DNA from: M0108 sp937862735
Lineage (GTDB): Bacteria; Pseudomonadota; Gammaproteobacteria; Chromatiales; Chromatiaceae
DNA: 64,000 bases
Direction: 5' to 3'
Assembly (NCBI GenBank): GCA_937862735.1
Contig: CALMDH010000030.1
Coordinates: forward strand, 1-64,000
The first letter of the stretch is position 1; each line of letters begins with the position of its first letter. The position numbers and the translations under genes are program-made. Positions 33,746-42,669 of the stretch are shown in pieces. The notes beneath the pieces are model-generated. The model was not told the DNA's origin. It did not search any database and was given only the letters and a program-made list of their open reading frames with translations.

Positions 33746-34839
33746 GCTCCGTTGCGCCGGCGGCGGCGCGCTTCGACATGCTCCCGGGCTTGCTGGTCGA
33801 GGTTATCGGCCGGCCCCGGGGTACGGTCCCCGGTGCGGGAGACTTGGTTGCGGCCATGGACCAGGCGGTCGAAGGCCGCCCGGCGCATGCCGACCATTCT
33901 TTCGTGCAGGGCCTCGGCGCCGCGCACGCGCCGCCAGCGGGCCGCGTCGCGCCAGGCGTCGATGTGCTTGCCGCCGGCCTGGTTCATGAACCCCTGTACA
34001 CCGCGCCAGGCGGTGTTGCCGATGGACAGCCCGATGCCACCGGAGAGGCTGGAGGCCATGCTGGGCAGCTCGGCGAAGATCTTCGCAAGCAGCAGGAGCA
34101 TCAGGGCCGGGGCCATCAGGGCTACCAGGTCCACGGTCTCGGCGTTGGCATCGAGGGCGGCGATGTAGTTGTCCACGATGGCATCGGCCAGACCGGCGAT
34201 GCCCCCCACGAACATCGCCAGGAAGGCGAACTGCACCCCGTAGCTCAGCCACTTGGTGAAATACTCCTGGGTCGAGCGGAACAGGAGCCCGACCACCATC
34301 AGGGGGCCGACCGCGACCACCATGGACAGGCCGATCTTTGCCGTCGCCAGGGCAATGACCGCGGCGACACCGAAGATCAGGAAGATGACGAACAGCACCG
34401 CGGCGAACAGGCTCGGGCCGGGGTCGGTGAAGCCCCCCGCCGACCAGATCGCGCTGATCCCGGTCATGGCCCGGTCCCCGATGCCGTCGAGGACGCCGCC
34501 GATGGAGGCTTGATCCCCGAGGGCGTCCCCGCCCACGGCGAAGGTGTCGAGCAGTTCGTCCGGGAAGGCCCGCAGATGGTCCGCGAGGTAGGTGTTGTAG
34601 TGGCCGGCGCTACCGGCCACGGCGAACACCAGGGCCAGCAGGCCGGCGGTCTGGACGAACTTGGCCAGGGGGACCTCGGACATGCCGCGCAGCAGGACCA
34701 CCCCCATGGAGATGAAGGAGACGGTGCCCAGCACGGCGATGGGGCCGGAGACATAACCGGTGGCCGCGACGATGGCCGCGTTCACGTAGTTGTCGAGCAC
34801 CGTATCGAGGGCATCGAACAGGCTGGTGAAGACATCCAT
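33742..34839 (-). CDS. virB6: Type IV secretion inner-membrane protein VirB6
   Basis: A 365-residue polytopic protein (TrbL/VirB6 family) with at least six helices, for example VSGPIAVLGTVSFISMGVVLL, VQTAGLLALVFAVAGSAG, LFAAVLFVIFLIFGVAAVIAL and MVVAVGPLMVVGLLF. The C-terminal ~70 residues are hydrophilic and Arg-rich. It forms the inner-membrane part of the channel. Confidence 0.92.
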   Translation of the reverse strand: MDVFTSLFDALDTVLDNYVNAAIVAATGYVSGPIAVLGTVSFISMGVVLLRGMSEVPLAKFVQTAGLLALVFAVAGSAGHYNTYLADHLRAFPDELLDTFAVGGDALGDQASIGGVLDGIGDRAMTGISAIWSAGGFTDPGPSLFAAVLFVIFLIFGVAAVIALATAKIGLSMVVAVGPLMVVGLLFRSTQEYFTKWLSYGVQFAFLAMFVGGIAGLADAIVDNYIAALDANAETVDLVALMAPALMLLLLAKIFAELPSMASSLSGGIGLSIGNTAWRGVQGFMNQAGGKHIDAWRDAARWRRVRGAEALHERMVGMRRAAFDRLVHGRNQVSRTGDRTPGPADNLDQQAREHVEARRRRRNGA

Positions 34840-34845
34840 CCGCGG

Positions 34846-35295
34846 TTATCTCCCCTCGCCGACCAGCCAGGGGCCGAAGTAGTGCGACCGCCATTGCGCG
34901 AACGGCTCGGCGAAGCCCTCCGGCTCGCGAGCGCGTCGATTCAGGGCCGACCGCCATGCCTCCTGACAGGCCCCCCAGGCTTGTTCCGGTCGCCCCGGGC
35001 CCTGCTTGTTCGAGGCGGGGGTCGTCCACCACTGGTATTCGTGCTCGGCATGCTTGCAGTTCGGCGGGGGCTGTTTCGTCCCCATGCCGAAGTCGTTCCA
35101 GGCGGCATGCTTTTGTGACGCCGGGTGCGCCACGGTGCAGGCCCCGGCGCCGGTGTTGAGCCCAACCGGCTTGACGCCGGGGCAGAAGGTCGCCCAGGGC
35201 ACGGCGGCGAAATTCACACCCTGGACGGTGCGGTCGGCCGCTGCCGCGGGCATGCCGGCGGCGAGGGCCAAGAGCAAGGCGAGGGGCTTGTTCAT
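34846..35295 (-). CDS. Exported protein between virB5 and virB6
   Basis: A 149-residue protein with a signal peptide ending at AAAA-DRTVQG. The mature part has ATFCPGVKPVGLNTGAGACTVAHPASQKHAAWNDFGMGTKQPPPNC and several aromatic residues near the end. The three or four Cys suggest disulfides. Its place in the operon matches that of entry-exclusion or accessory proteins in other VirB systems, but I recognise no family. A backbone palindrome lies 21 bp upstream of its start. Confidence 0.65.
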   Translation of the reverse strand: MNKPLALLLALAAGMPAAAADRTVQGVNFAAVPWATFCPGVKPVGLNTGAGACTVAHPASQKHAAWNDFGMGTKQPPPNCKHAEHEYQWWTTPASNKQGPGRPEQAWGACQEAWRSALNRRAREPEGFAEPFAQWRSHYFGPWLVGEGR

Positions 35296-35315
35296 GTCGA
35301 ATCTCCGGTCCCAAT

Positions 35316-35333
35316 TTTTTCGCATGCGAAAAA
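35316..35333. promoter_or_regulatory. Backbone palindrome, copy 2
   Basis: TTTTTCGCATGCGAAAAA in the 50-bp gap between virB5 and the next gene of the operon. A site inside an otherwise tightly packed operon suggests an internal promoter or partition site. Confidence 0.7.
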
Positions 35334-35345
35334 TTCCCCCCTGCC

Positions 35346-36071
35346 CTACCGACCGAAATCGAGGTCGCCGACGCCTGTCGGCCGCTTGGCGTGCATGCCC
35401 TGGCTGTTGTGGACGATGCTCTTGTCCTGCATCGACGCCATGAGCTGGAGGGCCTGGAGTTGGGCCAGGTCGTTGAGCAGGAGGGTGTTCTCGGCGGCGA
35501 TCCGGGTGTTGAGATCGAGCACCGCCTTCTCGGTGGTGGCGGTCCCCGAGGCAGTGGCGAAGCCTTCGAGGGTTGTGCGTCGGGCCGCGACCTTCTCGTA
35601 GGCATCCTTGGCCAGCGCCATGTAGGAGTAGATGTAATCCGAGCGCTCTTGATACTGGCGGGCCGCGCCGCTCAGTTGGGTTCCGCCGCCGCCGAACAGG
35701 TCGGCGGCGCTGTAGAACTCCTTGGCGTCGCGCAGGCTGTTGGCGACCCCGGACAGGGGACCGGACAGCAGGCTGGAGGGGTCGAGGTTGGCCGCCGGCA
35801 GGAAGCTGTGCAGGGCGTTCACCGGGTTCGGGATCATCAGGGCATGCGCCGTGATGCCCCGCATTTCGGAGTACATGTTGGTGATGGTGGCCGCCTGACT
35901 GCGCAGGGTGTTGAGCTGGTCCTGGAGCGCGGTTAGTTGCTCGGTCAGCGTCGTTGCCTGGGCGATGGCCTGGGCCAGGTTTGAGGCGTCGATGACCGGC
36001 ACCCCGGCCGCATGCAGGTTGCCGGCGCCCATGGCCAAGGCCAGGGCGGTGGCAAGGATTGGTTGTTTCAC
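35346..36071 (-). CDS. virB5: Type IV secretion minor pilin VirB5
   Basis: A 241-residue exported protein starting at GTG 36071, which overlaps the virB4 stop. The signal peptide runs to NLHAA; the mature protein is helical: LAQAIAQATTLTEQLTALQDQLNTLRSQAATITNMYSEMRG. This is the VirB5/TrbJ layout of the pilus tip adhesin. Confidence 0.87.
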   Translation of the reverse strand: MKQPILATALALAMGAGNLHAAGVPVIDASNLAQAIAQATTLTEQLTALQDQLNTLRSQAATITNMYSEMRGITAHALMIPNPVNALHSFLPAANLDPSSLLSGPLSGVANSLRDAKEFYSAADLFGGGGTQLSGAARQYQERSDYIYSYMALAKDAYEKVAARRTTLEGFATASGTATTEKAVLDLNTRIAAENTLLLNDLAQLQALQLMASMQDKSIVHNSQGMHAKRPTGVGDLDFGR

Positions 36072-38443
36072 GGAAGGCGTCTCCTCTGTTCGAGCAAAGA
36101 AATCCAGTCGGTGGGCAGATCGCCGCCGTGCTCCTCGGCAAGGCGGTCGGTCAGGCGGATCAGGCGTTCGGTGCCGGAGAGGATGGCTATTTCGGCGTCC
36201 ATCCCGGCCCCATCCCGTCCTGAAAGGTTGAAGTCCACCAGGGCGGAGCCCGCGGCCTGCTTGAGCAGGAACTTGCGCGAGCTTTTGGTGAGGGGGCGCA
36301 GCAGCGCCCATTCGGCCGGGGTCAGCTTGAAGCCGTCGCGGTAGTCGCCCTCGTCGGCATACTCGTTGGGCAGGAAGATCTTGGTCGGGGTCTGTTCCAG
36401 CAGGGCCGCCGCGATCTTCGAGTCCAGGGCATCCGCCGGGCTCTGGGTGCTGGTGATGACGATCCCGTCCTTCTTGCGGATGGTTTTGAGCTTGTCGCGG
36501 ACGAACCCCTCGAAGTAGGCGTCGTCGAGGATCTTCCAGAACTCGTCGATCCACAGGGCGAAGGGGGTGCCGTCGATCAGGGGCTCGGTGCGGTAGAGCA
36601 GATACGAGGTGATCGGCGTGCGCAGATCCGGATGGTCCAGGAACTCGGTGACATCGAAGGCCGTGAGTCGGCCCAGGTGCAGGCTGTCCTCGCGGTTGTC
36701 GAAGGCCCAGGCGAAACGCCCCTCCCCTACCCAGGGCCGCAGGCGCTCGGCCACCCCGCCGACCTGGGTCCCATCAAGGAACTGCACCAGGGAGGCCAGA
36801 CGCCGGTTGTCCGGGCTGACGCTGTAGACGGCCTTGATGCCCTCCTCGACCTCGCGGGAGGCCTTCGCGTCCCAATTCCCGCCCCCTCCCCCACTGGCCA
36901 GCAGGCGCACCAGGTCATGGAGGTAGTTCGCGTGCGCCGCGCTGTAGGGCAAGGCGAAGGGGTTGAAGCCCGTCGTGGCTCCGGTCTTGAGGCTGTGGTA
37001 TCGGCCGCCCAGGGCCAGGACCGCGAGCTTGAGGCCCTGGTCCTTATCCAAGATGACGTGCCGCACGGGGAAGCGTTTGAGCTGCGCCAGCAGGAAGGCG
37101 AGCAGCGCCGTCTTGCCGGAACCGGACATGCCGATGACGCTGGTATGCCCCAGGTCACCGACGTGGGGCGAGAACCACAGCGGGGTGTCCACCGTGGACC
37201 GGAACAGGGTCACCGCCTCGCCCCAGTGATGGCCGGCCTGGGTCCCCGCGGGGAAGGCGTAGAACGGGCTCATGGCCGCGAAGTTCAACGAGGTAATCGG
37301 CGCCTTGCGCGGGCGGTACTTGGCGTTGCCGGGCAGGGTCGCGTAGACCTGCCCTTCCAGGGCCATGTCCTCGCGCACGACGACGTTGCCCGGGTCGGCC
37401 AGGGTGGCATGGCCGAAGGCGACGTTGCGCGCCAGGGCGTCCAGATCCTCGCCGTAGACGATCAGGGCCGCGTTGTGGTCCCCCACCACGAACCGATTTG
37501 AGATCAACTGGTCCATGGCCTCCTCCAGGGCGGCGACCTGAGACACCGCGGCATCCCCCGCCGAGACCAGGCGCCGGCGCTGGGTCGTGAACAGGTCCTT
37601 GGCCTTGTCCTTGTCGAGGAAGGTGAAGGATTGCACCCAATTCAACTCGTAGGGCTCTTCCATGAGCCCGGTGAACATTTCCGGGTAGGTCTGGGGCAGA
37701 TACTCCTTGATGGCCAGCGCCGCACCGAAGCGGCTGTGAGCGGGGTGGCGGACCTCAAAGACCTCGCGGCCGAACAGGAGGCGGTTGCAGCCGACCGCCT
37801 GGCTCAGGTCGTAGGGGCCGACCGGGACCCGCTCCGGGGTGTGGTTGAGCAGCAGGCTGTACAGCTCGCCGATCTCGGAGAAGCGGTTGCCGGCGTGGGT
37901 GTCACCATGGGAGTAGGTCCCGAGCCGCCGGGGGCCGTAGTCGGTCAGGGCCGAGCCGAGCTTGGCCGCGATGTCCTCCAGTTCGTCGATGCCCGAGATC
38001 AGCAGGTCCCGCACCAGGCGCTGGTCGGTCTGCCTGGAGAAGGCAACCTGGGTGCGCAGGGCCGTGACCCGGTACACCAGGACCAGCCACAGGCGGTTCT
38101 GGTAGAGGGTGCGGGCCTCCTGGAGCCGGGCATAGGTGTCGCCCACGCGCTGGGCGAAGGCGTTCGGATAGGTGCGGGCCAGGTCCGGATGGACCCGGCG
38201 CCGCGTGAGGATGGACCACAGGCCCAGGTGCGGCGTCGCGCTGTTGCGCAACGCCACGTTGAGCTGTTCCTTGTACAGGTCCCGCTGTTCCGGGGTCTTG
38301 GCCTCGAACGCGGTCCCGTCCAGTTCGAAGGCAGCCACCAGGGCACCGTCCCGGATCTTGGCGATCCGGTCGGTCAGGTGTGCCTGGAGCGGCACCAGGA
38401 CTGCCGCCTGGCGCTCGTCGCGATGGATTTTCAAGGTGTTCAT
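36068..38443 (-). CDS. virB4: Type IV secretion ATPase VirB4
   Basis: An ATPase of 791 residues. The N-terminal CagE/TrbE domain is followed by Walker A (VIGMSGSGKTALLAFL, near residue 440), Walker B (FALWIDEFWKILDD) and the motif TSTQSPADAL. ATG 38443 fits the family start (MNTLKIHRDERQAAVLVPLQAHLTD) and overlaps the virB3 stop. Length is normal. Confidence 0.95.
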   Translation of the reverse strand: MNTLKIHRDERQAAVLVPLQAHLTDRIAKIRDGALVAAFELDGTAFEAKTPEQRDLYKEQLNVALRNSATPHLGLWSILTRRRVHPDLARTYPNAFAQRVGDTYARLQEARTLYQNRLWLVLVYRVTALRTQVAFSRQTDQRLVRDLLISGIDELEDIAAKLGSALTDYGPRRLGTYSHGDTHAGNRFSEIGELYSLLLNHTPERVPVGPYDLSQAVGCNRLLFGREVFEVRHPAHSRFGAALAIKEYLPQTYPEMFTGLMEEPYELNWVQSFTFLDKDKAKDLFTTQRRRLVSAGDAAVSQVAALEEAMDQLISNRFVVGDHNAALIVYGEDLDALARNVAFGHATLADPGNVVVREDMALEGQVYATLPGNAKYRPRKAPITSLNFAAMSPFYAFPAGTQAGHHWGEAVTLFRSTVDTPLWFSPHVGDLGHTSVIGMSGSGKTALLAFLLAQLKRFPVRHVILDKDQGLKLAVLALGGRYHSLKTGATTGFNPFALPYSAAHANYLHDLVRLLASGGGGGNWDAKASREVEEGIKAVYSVSPDNRRLASLVQFLDGTQVGGVAERLRPWVGEGRFAWAFDNREDSLHLGRLTAFDVTEFLDHPDLRTPITSYLLYRTEPLIDGTPFALWIDEFWKILDDAYFEGFVRDKLKTIRKKDGIVITSTQSPADALDSKIAAALLEQTPTKIFLPNEYADEGDYRDGFKLTPAEWALLRPLTKSSRKFLLKQAAGSALVDFNLSGRDGAGMDAEIAILSGTERLIRLTDRLAEEHGGDLPTDWISLLEQRRRLP

Positions 38444-38715
38444 GGGCGGTAGGTCGAACCCTTCCAGATATGGCGATGGCGGGCGTTGGCACTGGTTTGC
38501 AGCCACACCATGACCAGATCGAAGAAGCGGGGGTCCCAACGGCAGACCAGCCACATGACCCCGTGGACCGGGATCGCCGCCAGCAGGGGCCAGAGCCTGT
38601 TGAGCATGACGAAGGGTGTGATGACCAACATCATGTTCAGGATGATCCCCGAGTAGGTGACCCCGGCCAGCATGGCTGGCCGGGTCATGCCCTGGAACAG
38701 GGGGTCAGACGACAT
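38440..38715 (-). CDS. virB3: Type IV secretion protein VirB3
   Basis: A 91-residue inner-membrane protein: DPLFQGMTRPAMLAGVTYSG at the start, then helices GIILNMMLVITPFVML and WPLLAAIPVHGVMWLV, ending in the cytoplasmic RFFDLVMVWLQT. The DPLF..TRP motif is diagnostic. It overlaps virB2 and virB4. Confidence 0.92.
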   Translation of the reverse strand: MSSDPLFQGMTRPAMLAGVTYSGIILNMMLVITPFVMLNRLWPLLAAIPVHGVMWLVCRWDPRFFDLVMVWLQTSANARHRHIWKGSTYRP

Positions 38716-39052
38716 GCTCGAAGACCGGGGCCGGGTCGAGGGCCGCGGTCGCCGAGTTGGCCGTGATGTAATCCACGATGCCGGCGGAGCCGAAGATGAT
38801 GACCACGGCCAGCATGACGCTGATGAAGGTCATCCACTGGATACGCCCGGACAGGGCCATCAGGCCTGAGCCGATGACGGCAGCGATGGCCACCGCGCGC
38901 AGGAAGGTGTTGTTGAGGATGCCGAGGATGGCGTTGCCGAAGTTGTCGAGGACGTTGGCGGCGGCCAGCTCGGGGGCCAGGACGAGGCCGCAGAGCAGGG
39001 CCACCACGAGGATCTTGCGGGTGACGGGGTCGTTCTTGAGGACGTGGGTCAA
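38705..39052 (-). CDS. virB2: Pilin VirB2
   Basis: A 115-residue prepilin. A long signal peptide (ILVVALLCGLVLAPELAAA) precedes two helices: AILGILNNTFLRAVAIAAVIGSG and MTFISVMLAVVIIFGSAGIVDYI. TTG 39052 is chosen: AAGGAG lies 8 bases upstream and no ATG or GTG fits. The acidic tail FEHVV is unusual but harmless. Confidence 0.85.
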   Translation of the reverse strand: MTHVLKNDPVTRKILVVALLCGLVLAPELAAANVLDNFGNAILGILNNTFLRAVAIAAVIGSGLMALSGRIQWMTFISVMLAVVIIFGSAGIVDYITANSATAALDPAPVFEHVV

Positions 39053-39188
39053 GGGTGCTTCTCCTTCTGGATTGGTCTTGAGGGGTTGAGGAAGTGGGCC
39101 TTCTGGCCCGGGGTCTTGGGGGGCGGGTCCGCGCCGAGTCGTTGTTGCGAGCCCTGGCCGCCGGTCGGTGTTGGGGGAAACATCCGCA

Positions 39189-39800
39189 CTAGCCCCCTCC
39201 CCCGAACCCGTCGGCCACGGGTATGAAGCTCCACGCCGCGACCTTCTTGCGCTCCGGCCCCTGGCCCTCGGCTTGGGCCAGGGGCGCGCCTGCTGGGGCC
39301 CCCTCGCCTTCCCGGTTGGCGTCGAGACTGGCGCGCACGGTTGTCGGGGTCTCGTAGTCCCGATTCGGTTGCGGCTTCGGCATCCAGCCCTTGACCCGGC
39401 CGACGTAGCCGTTGCCGACGCCGCGCGTGGCGTCGCCGGTGTTGTACCGACTGACCGCCGCATCGACGGTGTACGGGGCGCTGGTGTAGGCGGCGAGGAT
39501 GATCTGCTCGCCCGCGCGCAGGTTCGTGCAGGGGTCGAAGACGGTCTCGGGGGTCAGCCCGAGCCGGCTCCAGTTCTGGCTGTTGATCTGCGCCAACCCC
39601 GCGTCGATCCGGCTGCCGCCCTCGATCAGGCGGCGTGCCGTGGCGATGGCCTCGGCCTGGGTGTCGGGGAACAGCGCCCGATGGGTGTTGCCGTCGTGGA
39701 TCGCGTAGGGGTGTCCGCGGCTCTCTTCGAGGACGACGGCCTTCATGGTGGCCGGAGCCACCATGGGCGCGCAGGTCGCGATGAGGGTGAGTAGGTCCAT
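39189..39800 (-). CDS. virB1: Lytic transglycosylase VirB1
   Basis: A 203-residue protein with a SLT domain: catalytic E in KAVVLEESRGHPYAI, DAGLAQINSQNW, and AVSRYNTGD. It locally cuts peptidoglycan to let the channel pass. ATG 39800 starts MDLLTLIATCAPMVAP. The Pro/Glu-rich tail is variable. It is the first gene of the virB operon. Confidence 0.9.
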   Translation of the reverse strand: MDLLTLIATCAPMVAPATMKAVVLEESRGHPYAIHDGNTHRALFPDTQAEAIATARRLIEGGSRIDAGLAQINSQNWSRLGLTPETVFDPCTNLRAGEQIILAAYTSAPYTVDAAVSRYNTGDATRGVGNGYVGRVKGWMPKPQPNRDYETPTTVRASLDANREGEGAPAGAPLAQAEGQGPERKKVAAWSFIPVADGFGGGG

Positions 39801-40046
39801 GTCGTGTACTTCTGCTACAAATGTCCGACTGGTGCGGGTGCGCGCCATCCCCTCGCCTTGGCTGTGCCAGGGCGTGGCGACCGTGCTCGGTTGTCAGGGT
39901 GCCGGCCTCGGGGCCTGTCCTTGCTGCCGGTGGAGGTGTTGGGTCCGTGTCGAAACTCTATCAGGGGTGGGGCGTAGCAGTGTTGTCGTAGAGCGCCAAC
40001 ATATATCCATATTGCGCCAATTACCGACGGAGGCCGTCGGGCAATT

Positions 40047-40060
40047 TTTCGCATGCGAAA
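40047..40060. promoter_or_regulatory. Backbone palindrome, copy 3
   Basis: TTTCGCATGCGAAA in the 300-bp intergenic region upstream of virB1, where the promoter of the whole secretion operon must lie. Apart from an AT-rich stretch near 40003-40022, no other element is seen in 39801-40099. Confidence 0.7.
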
Positions 40061-40099
40061 GTGGTGGGTAGGCCGCCGGTCGGAGGGACGGATGCGGCG

Positions 40100-41086
40100 T
40101 CAGCCGCGACCGCGGTCTTCGGAGGGGGTGCGTCCGGTCCAGATTTTGTAGGCGCGGGAGAAGGCCGACAGGGTGGCGAACCCGGTGAGGTAGGTCACTG
40201 CGCCGAGATCGTACTCGCCGCTTTGGACATACTGCTGGGCGAGTTCCTTGCGCACGGTGTCGGAGACCTCCTGGAAGGTCGTCCCTTCCTCCTGGAGCTT
40301 CCGTTGCAGGGTTCTGGGGGCCAGTGCCAGCCCCTTGGCTACGGACGTGGCGCTGGGCTTGCCAGAGGGCAGCGCGTCGAGCACGGCCCGGCGTACCCGG
40401 CCTCTAATCGATGTGTCGGCCAGACAGCGATCAAAGTCGCTGAGGATGCGGTCGCTCGTCCTGGCCATCTCCTGGTTCATGGCCCGCAGCGGCCGGCGCA
40501 TGGCTTCGAGGGGGAAGGTCAGCCCCGAGCGATCCGACTCGTAGCGCACCGGGCACCCGAAATATTGCTCGTAGCCGCAGGCCTGCCAGGGGTGGGTCAA
40601 CTGGACTTCGTGCAGGGGCAGGTCCGGGCCGTATGCCTCGCGGCACATGCGCAGGATCACGGACCAACGGGTGTCTTGCAGGGGCGGAATGTCCGCGTCC
40701 GGCGAGGGCGGCGCGTAGGTGATGCTGTAGTGGTCCTGGTCGGCCGTGACCTGGAGGGCCACGTCCTGGATCACGATGCGGTAGAAACGCTCCAGGCGGA
40801 TCAAGGCGGATTCGAGGGTGCGCGAGGCCAGGAAGGCGCAGCCCAGCGCGTGGAAATCCGTCGGCCGCCAGACCTCGCCCGCCGCCAGTCCCCAGCAGGG
40901 GTCCTTGATGCGTTCATGGGCCAGGCGCCACAGAGCCCGGTTCCGTTCGAGGGGGTAGCGTGCCCTGGCGTCGTCCAGCTTGATCGGGTCCAGCCCGCAT
41001 TCGAGGTACAGGGCATCGGCATCCAGTCCGTTGCGTTGCAGGAGCTGATGCAGGATGCGCCCGGCGGTCGCGAGCATGGTGGACAT
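40100..41086 (-). CDS. AraC-family regulator with an AraC_N-like domain
   Basis: A 328-residue transcription factor. The N-terminal ~190 residues match the arabinose-binding-like domain of OruR/ArgR-type regulators (WRLAHERIKDPCWGLAAGEVWRPTDFHALGCAFLASRTLESALIRLERFYRI). The C-terminal AraC domain has ATSVAKGLALAPRTLQRKLQEEGTTFQEV and VTYLTGFATLSAFSRAYKIWTGRTPSE. It sits between repB and the secretion operon in the same direction, so it may control transfer; its ligand is unknown. Confidence 0.88.
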   Translation of the reverse strand: MSTMLATAGRILHQLLQRNGLDADALYLECGLDPIKLDDARARYPLERNRALWRLAHERIKDPCWGLAAGEVWRPTDFHALGCAFLASRTLESALIRLERFYRIVIQDVALQVTADQDHYSITYAPPSPDADIPPLQDTRWSVILRMCREAYGPDLPLHEVQLTHPWQACGYEQYFGCPVRYESDRSGLTFPLEAMRRPLRAMNQEMARTSDRILSDFDRCLADTSIRGRVRRAVLDALPSGKPSATSVAKGLALAPRTLQRKLQEEGTTFQEVSDTVRKELAQQYVQSGEYDLGAVTYLTGFATLSAFSRAYKIWTGRTPSEDRGRG

Positions 41087-41134
41087 GGGGGAAAGCCCTC
41101 CTGGTTGCCGATGTCTTGTTGGGCCTGCCAGGCA

Positions 41135-41854
41135 TCAGAGCGCCAAGGCGAGTTGCTGCTTCTCGGAAAACCGGAACTCCAGACGTTCCACGGTCTTCCC
41201 CTTCTTGATCCCCTGCCAGGCGATGTCCAGCGAGGTCTTCGTCACCAGGTCCTTGACCGCTGGGTCTATGACCCTGGCCTTGAGGTTGGAGAACCGGTCG
41301 TACTTCTCATCAAGCCCCAGGCGCAGCTTGAAGTCGACCACCGAGATCACGAAGAGCCCGGTCTCGGAGAACTGGACCAGCATCTCGAACAGGCGGATCG
41401 CATAGGCGCTGCGCAGGCTGGCCACGTCCTCAAGCTTGTAGCTGGTGAACCGCTTGTGCAGCATGGTCAGGTAGGGCGCGATCTCCGGCGAGAAACCGAG
41501 CCTGACCTTGCCCTCCCCCTTCTTGTACTCGGCCATGTACACCCAGCGCAGGCGCTTCCGTGTCGTGCCCTCGATGCGGCGGATGTCCCGCTCGTAGAGC
41601 TTGGTGGCGGCCTCCTCCATCTCGGCGTAGGCGTTCTTGGGGTCGCTGCCGAACAGGTCGATGAACTCCTCGACGCTGAGCACGAACACCGCATCCCTGG
41701 GCATCGGCTTGCGGCCGTCGAGCTTTGCGGCGCAGGCCAGGATGATCCGCTGCTCGTTGAGGGTGAGGTTGTAGGACGCCTCGATCAGGGCGTTCGCCTT
41801 CGTGATGATGGCGTTCCCATCTGCCTTAACCGTGATCGATCGCTGCTGATCCAT
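41135..41854 (-). CDS. repB: Plasmid replication initiator (Rep_3 / RepB family)
   Basis: A 239-residue initiator with two winged helices: ANALIEASYNLTLNEQRIILACAAKLD, AYAEMEEAATKLYERDI and VYMAEYKKGEGKVRLGFSPEIAPYL, LRSAYAIRLFEMLVQF. It is followed on its upstream side by eight iterons, its expected target. ATG 41854 is the family start. Confidence 0.94.
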   Translation of the reverse strand: MDQQRSITVKADGNAIITKANALIEASYNLTLNEQRIILACAAKLDGRKPMPRDAVFVLSVEEFIDLFGSDPKNAYAEMEEAATKLYERDIRRIEGTTRKRLRWVYMAEYKKGEGKVRLGFSPEIAPYLTMLHKRFTSYKLEDVASLRSAYAIRLFEMLVQFSETGLFVISVVDFKLRLGLDEKYDRFSNLKARVIDPAVKDLVTKTSLDIAWQGIKKGKTVERLEFRFSEKQQLALAL

Positions 41855-41946
41855 GGTCCTTCTTGCGACGGAACTGAAAGACTTAGCGTATTTGTATTTG
41901 CTTCATCGTGCAAACTTTGTAGTCACGTCAGGCCGTCGCGCCAGCG

Positions 41947-42195
41947 ACCATAAATCTGTAGCAGAATCCCCCGGGGCGGACGCAACCATAAATCTGTAGC
42001 AAGAGCCCTGGCCGGGTCGGCGACCATAAATTTGTAGCAGAATGGCCTCCAGCGGGGTGGCGAAGGCTTGAGACCATAAATCTGTAGCAACAAGGCCGGG
42101 TGCCTGTGGATGGCACCATATTTCTGTAGCAGATGACCATAAATCTGTAGGTCCGAAACCATAAATCTGTAGCAGATGACCATAAAACTGTAGCA
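41947..42195. repeat. oriV iterons (eight copies)
   Basis: Eight direct repeats of ACCATAAATCTGTAGCA begin at 41947, 41985, 42023, 42073, 42115, 42136, 42158 and 42179. Copies 3, 5, 6 and 8 differ at one to three positions. Spacing is 38, 38, 50, 42, 21, 22 and 21 bp, so the last four are one per two helical turns and the first ones wider. They lie just upstream of repB and are the binding sites of the initiator. Confidence 0.93.
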
Positions 42196-42239
42196 CGACC
42201 ACCCTGCAACCCATTGTTTTGCCTTACGTTTTCGGACCT

Positions 42240-42297
42240 TAAAAACAAGAAAAAAACAAGAAAAGAACAAGAGAAAAGGGCCCCGGCCTGTGGATAA
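42240..42297. other. A-rich unwinding region and DnaA box of oriV
   Basis: Four AACAAGA-type repeats in an A-rich strand (about 42242-42275) are followed by a perfect DnaA box, TGTGGATAA (42289-42297). This is the normal order of a plasmid iteron origin: iterons, AT-rich unwinding element, DnaA box. Confidence 0.75.
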
Positions 42298-42329
42298 TTT
42301 CGCCGCCAACGCCAAAATCGCGGCCGCCA

Positions 42330-42548
42330 GCGCGCTACGCGCGCACCTACCCTACGCCATCCCTGGCTCCGCCCCTTCGCTGCGCTACGGCCTAAAGGGC
42401 GCATCCCTGCGCCCTTCCAAAGGAGTCCTAGCCTTCGGCTACGGACATCTCATGGCCTCCTTCGTCGGCCGCCCTTCAACCGCTACGCCTTCGCCAAACC
42501 CAACCTCCGTCGGGCAGTAGGAAAAGGAGCCCATAAGGTGCGCTTATG
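42330..42548. repeat. Cluster of short hairpins next to oriV
   Basis: Four perfect stem-loops: GCGCG-cta-CGCGC (42330-42342), AAGGGCGCA-tccc-TGCGCCCTT (42395-42416), TAGCC-ttc-GGCTA (42429-42441) and CATAAG-gtgcg-CTTATG (42532-42548). No gene is present from 42298 to 42669. Such hairpins may prime lagging-strand synthesis, but this is inference. Confidence 0.5.
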
Positions 42549-42669
42549 CTCGCCCGTTGGCGCTGCTTTCCTCCCCAGAATGGCGCATTGTGGACAGTAT
42601 AAGGCGCATCGCGGCAAGCGTACTAACTTGCCCCTGCGGTATGTTCCGAGGTTTTCGGGAGTTATCGCG

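Noticed and set aside
33019..35118. 699-codon plus-strand frame opposite virB6-virB8
   Set aside because: Composition (Gly, Gln, His, Asp) is typical of an antisense shadow in GC-rich DNA; the virB genes on the other strand are well supported.
40061..41953. 630-codon plus-strand frame opposite the AraC and repB genes
   Set aside because: Antisense shadow of two recognisable genes.
41943..42196. Regular short repeats that might be a CRISPR array
   Set aside because: Spacing is irregular (21-50 bp), repeats are 17 bp, no cas genes, and a Rep_3 initiator is adjacent: these are iterons.
42526..42560. oriT near the origin of replication
   Set aside because: The CATAAG/CTTATG hairpin lacks a nic core; a clear IncP-like nic site exists at 63575-63585.
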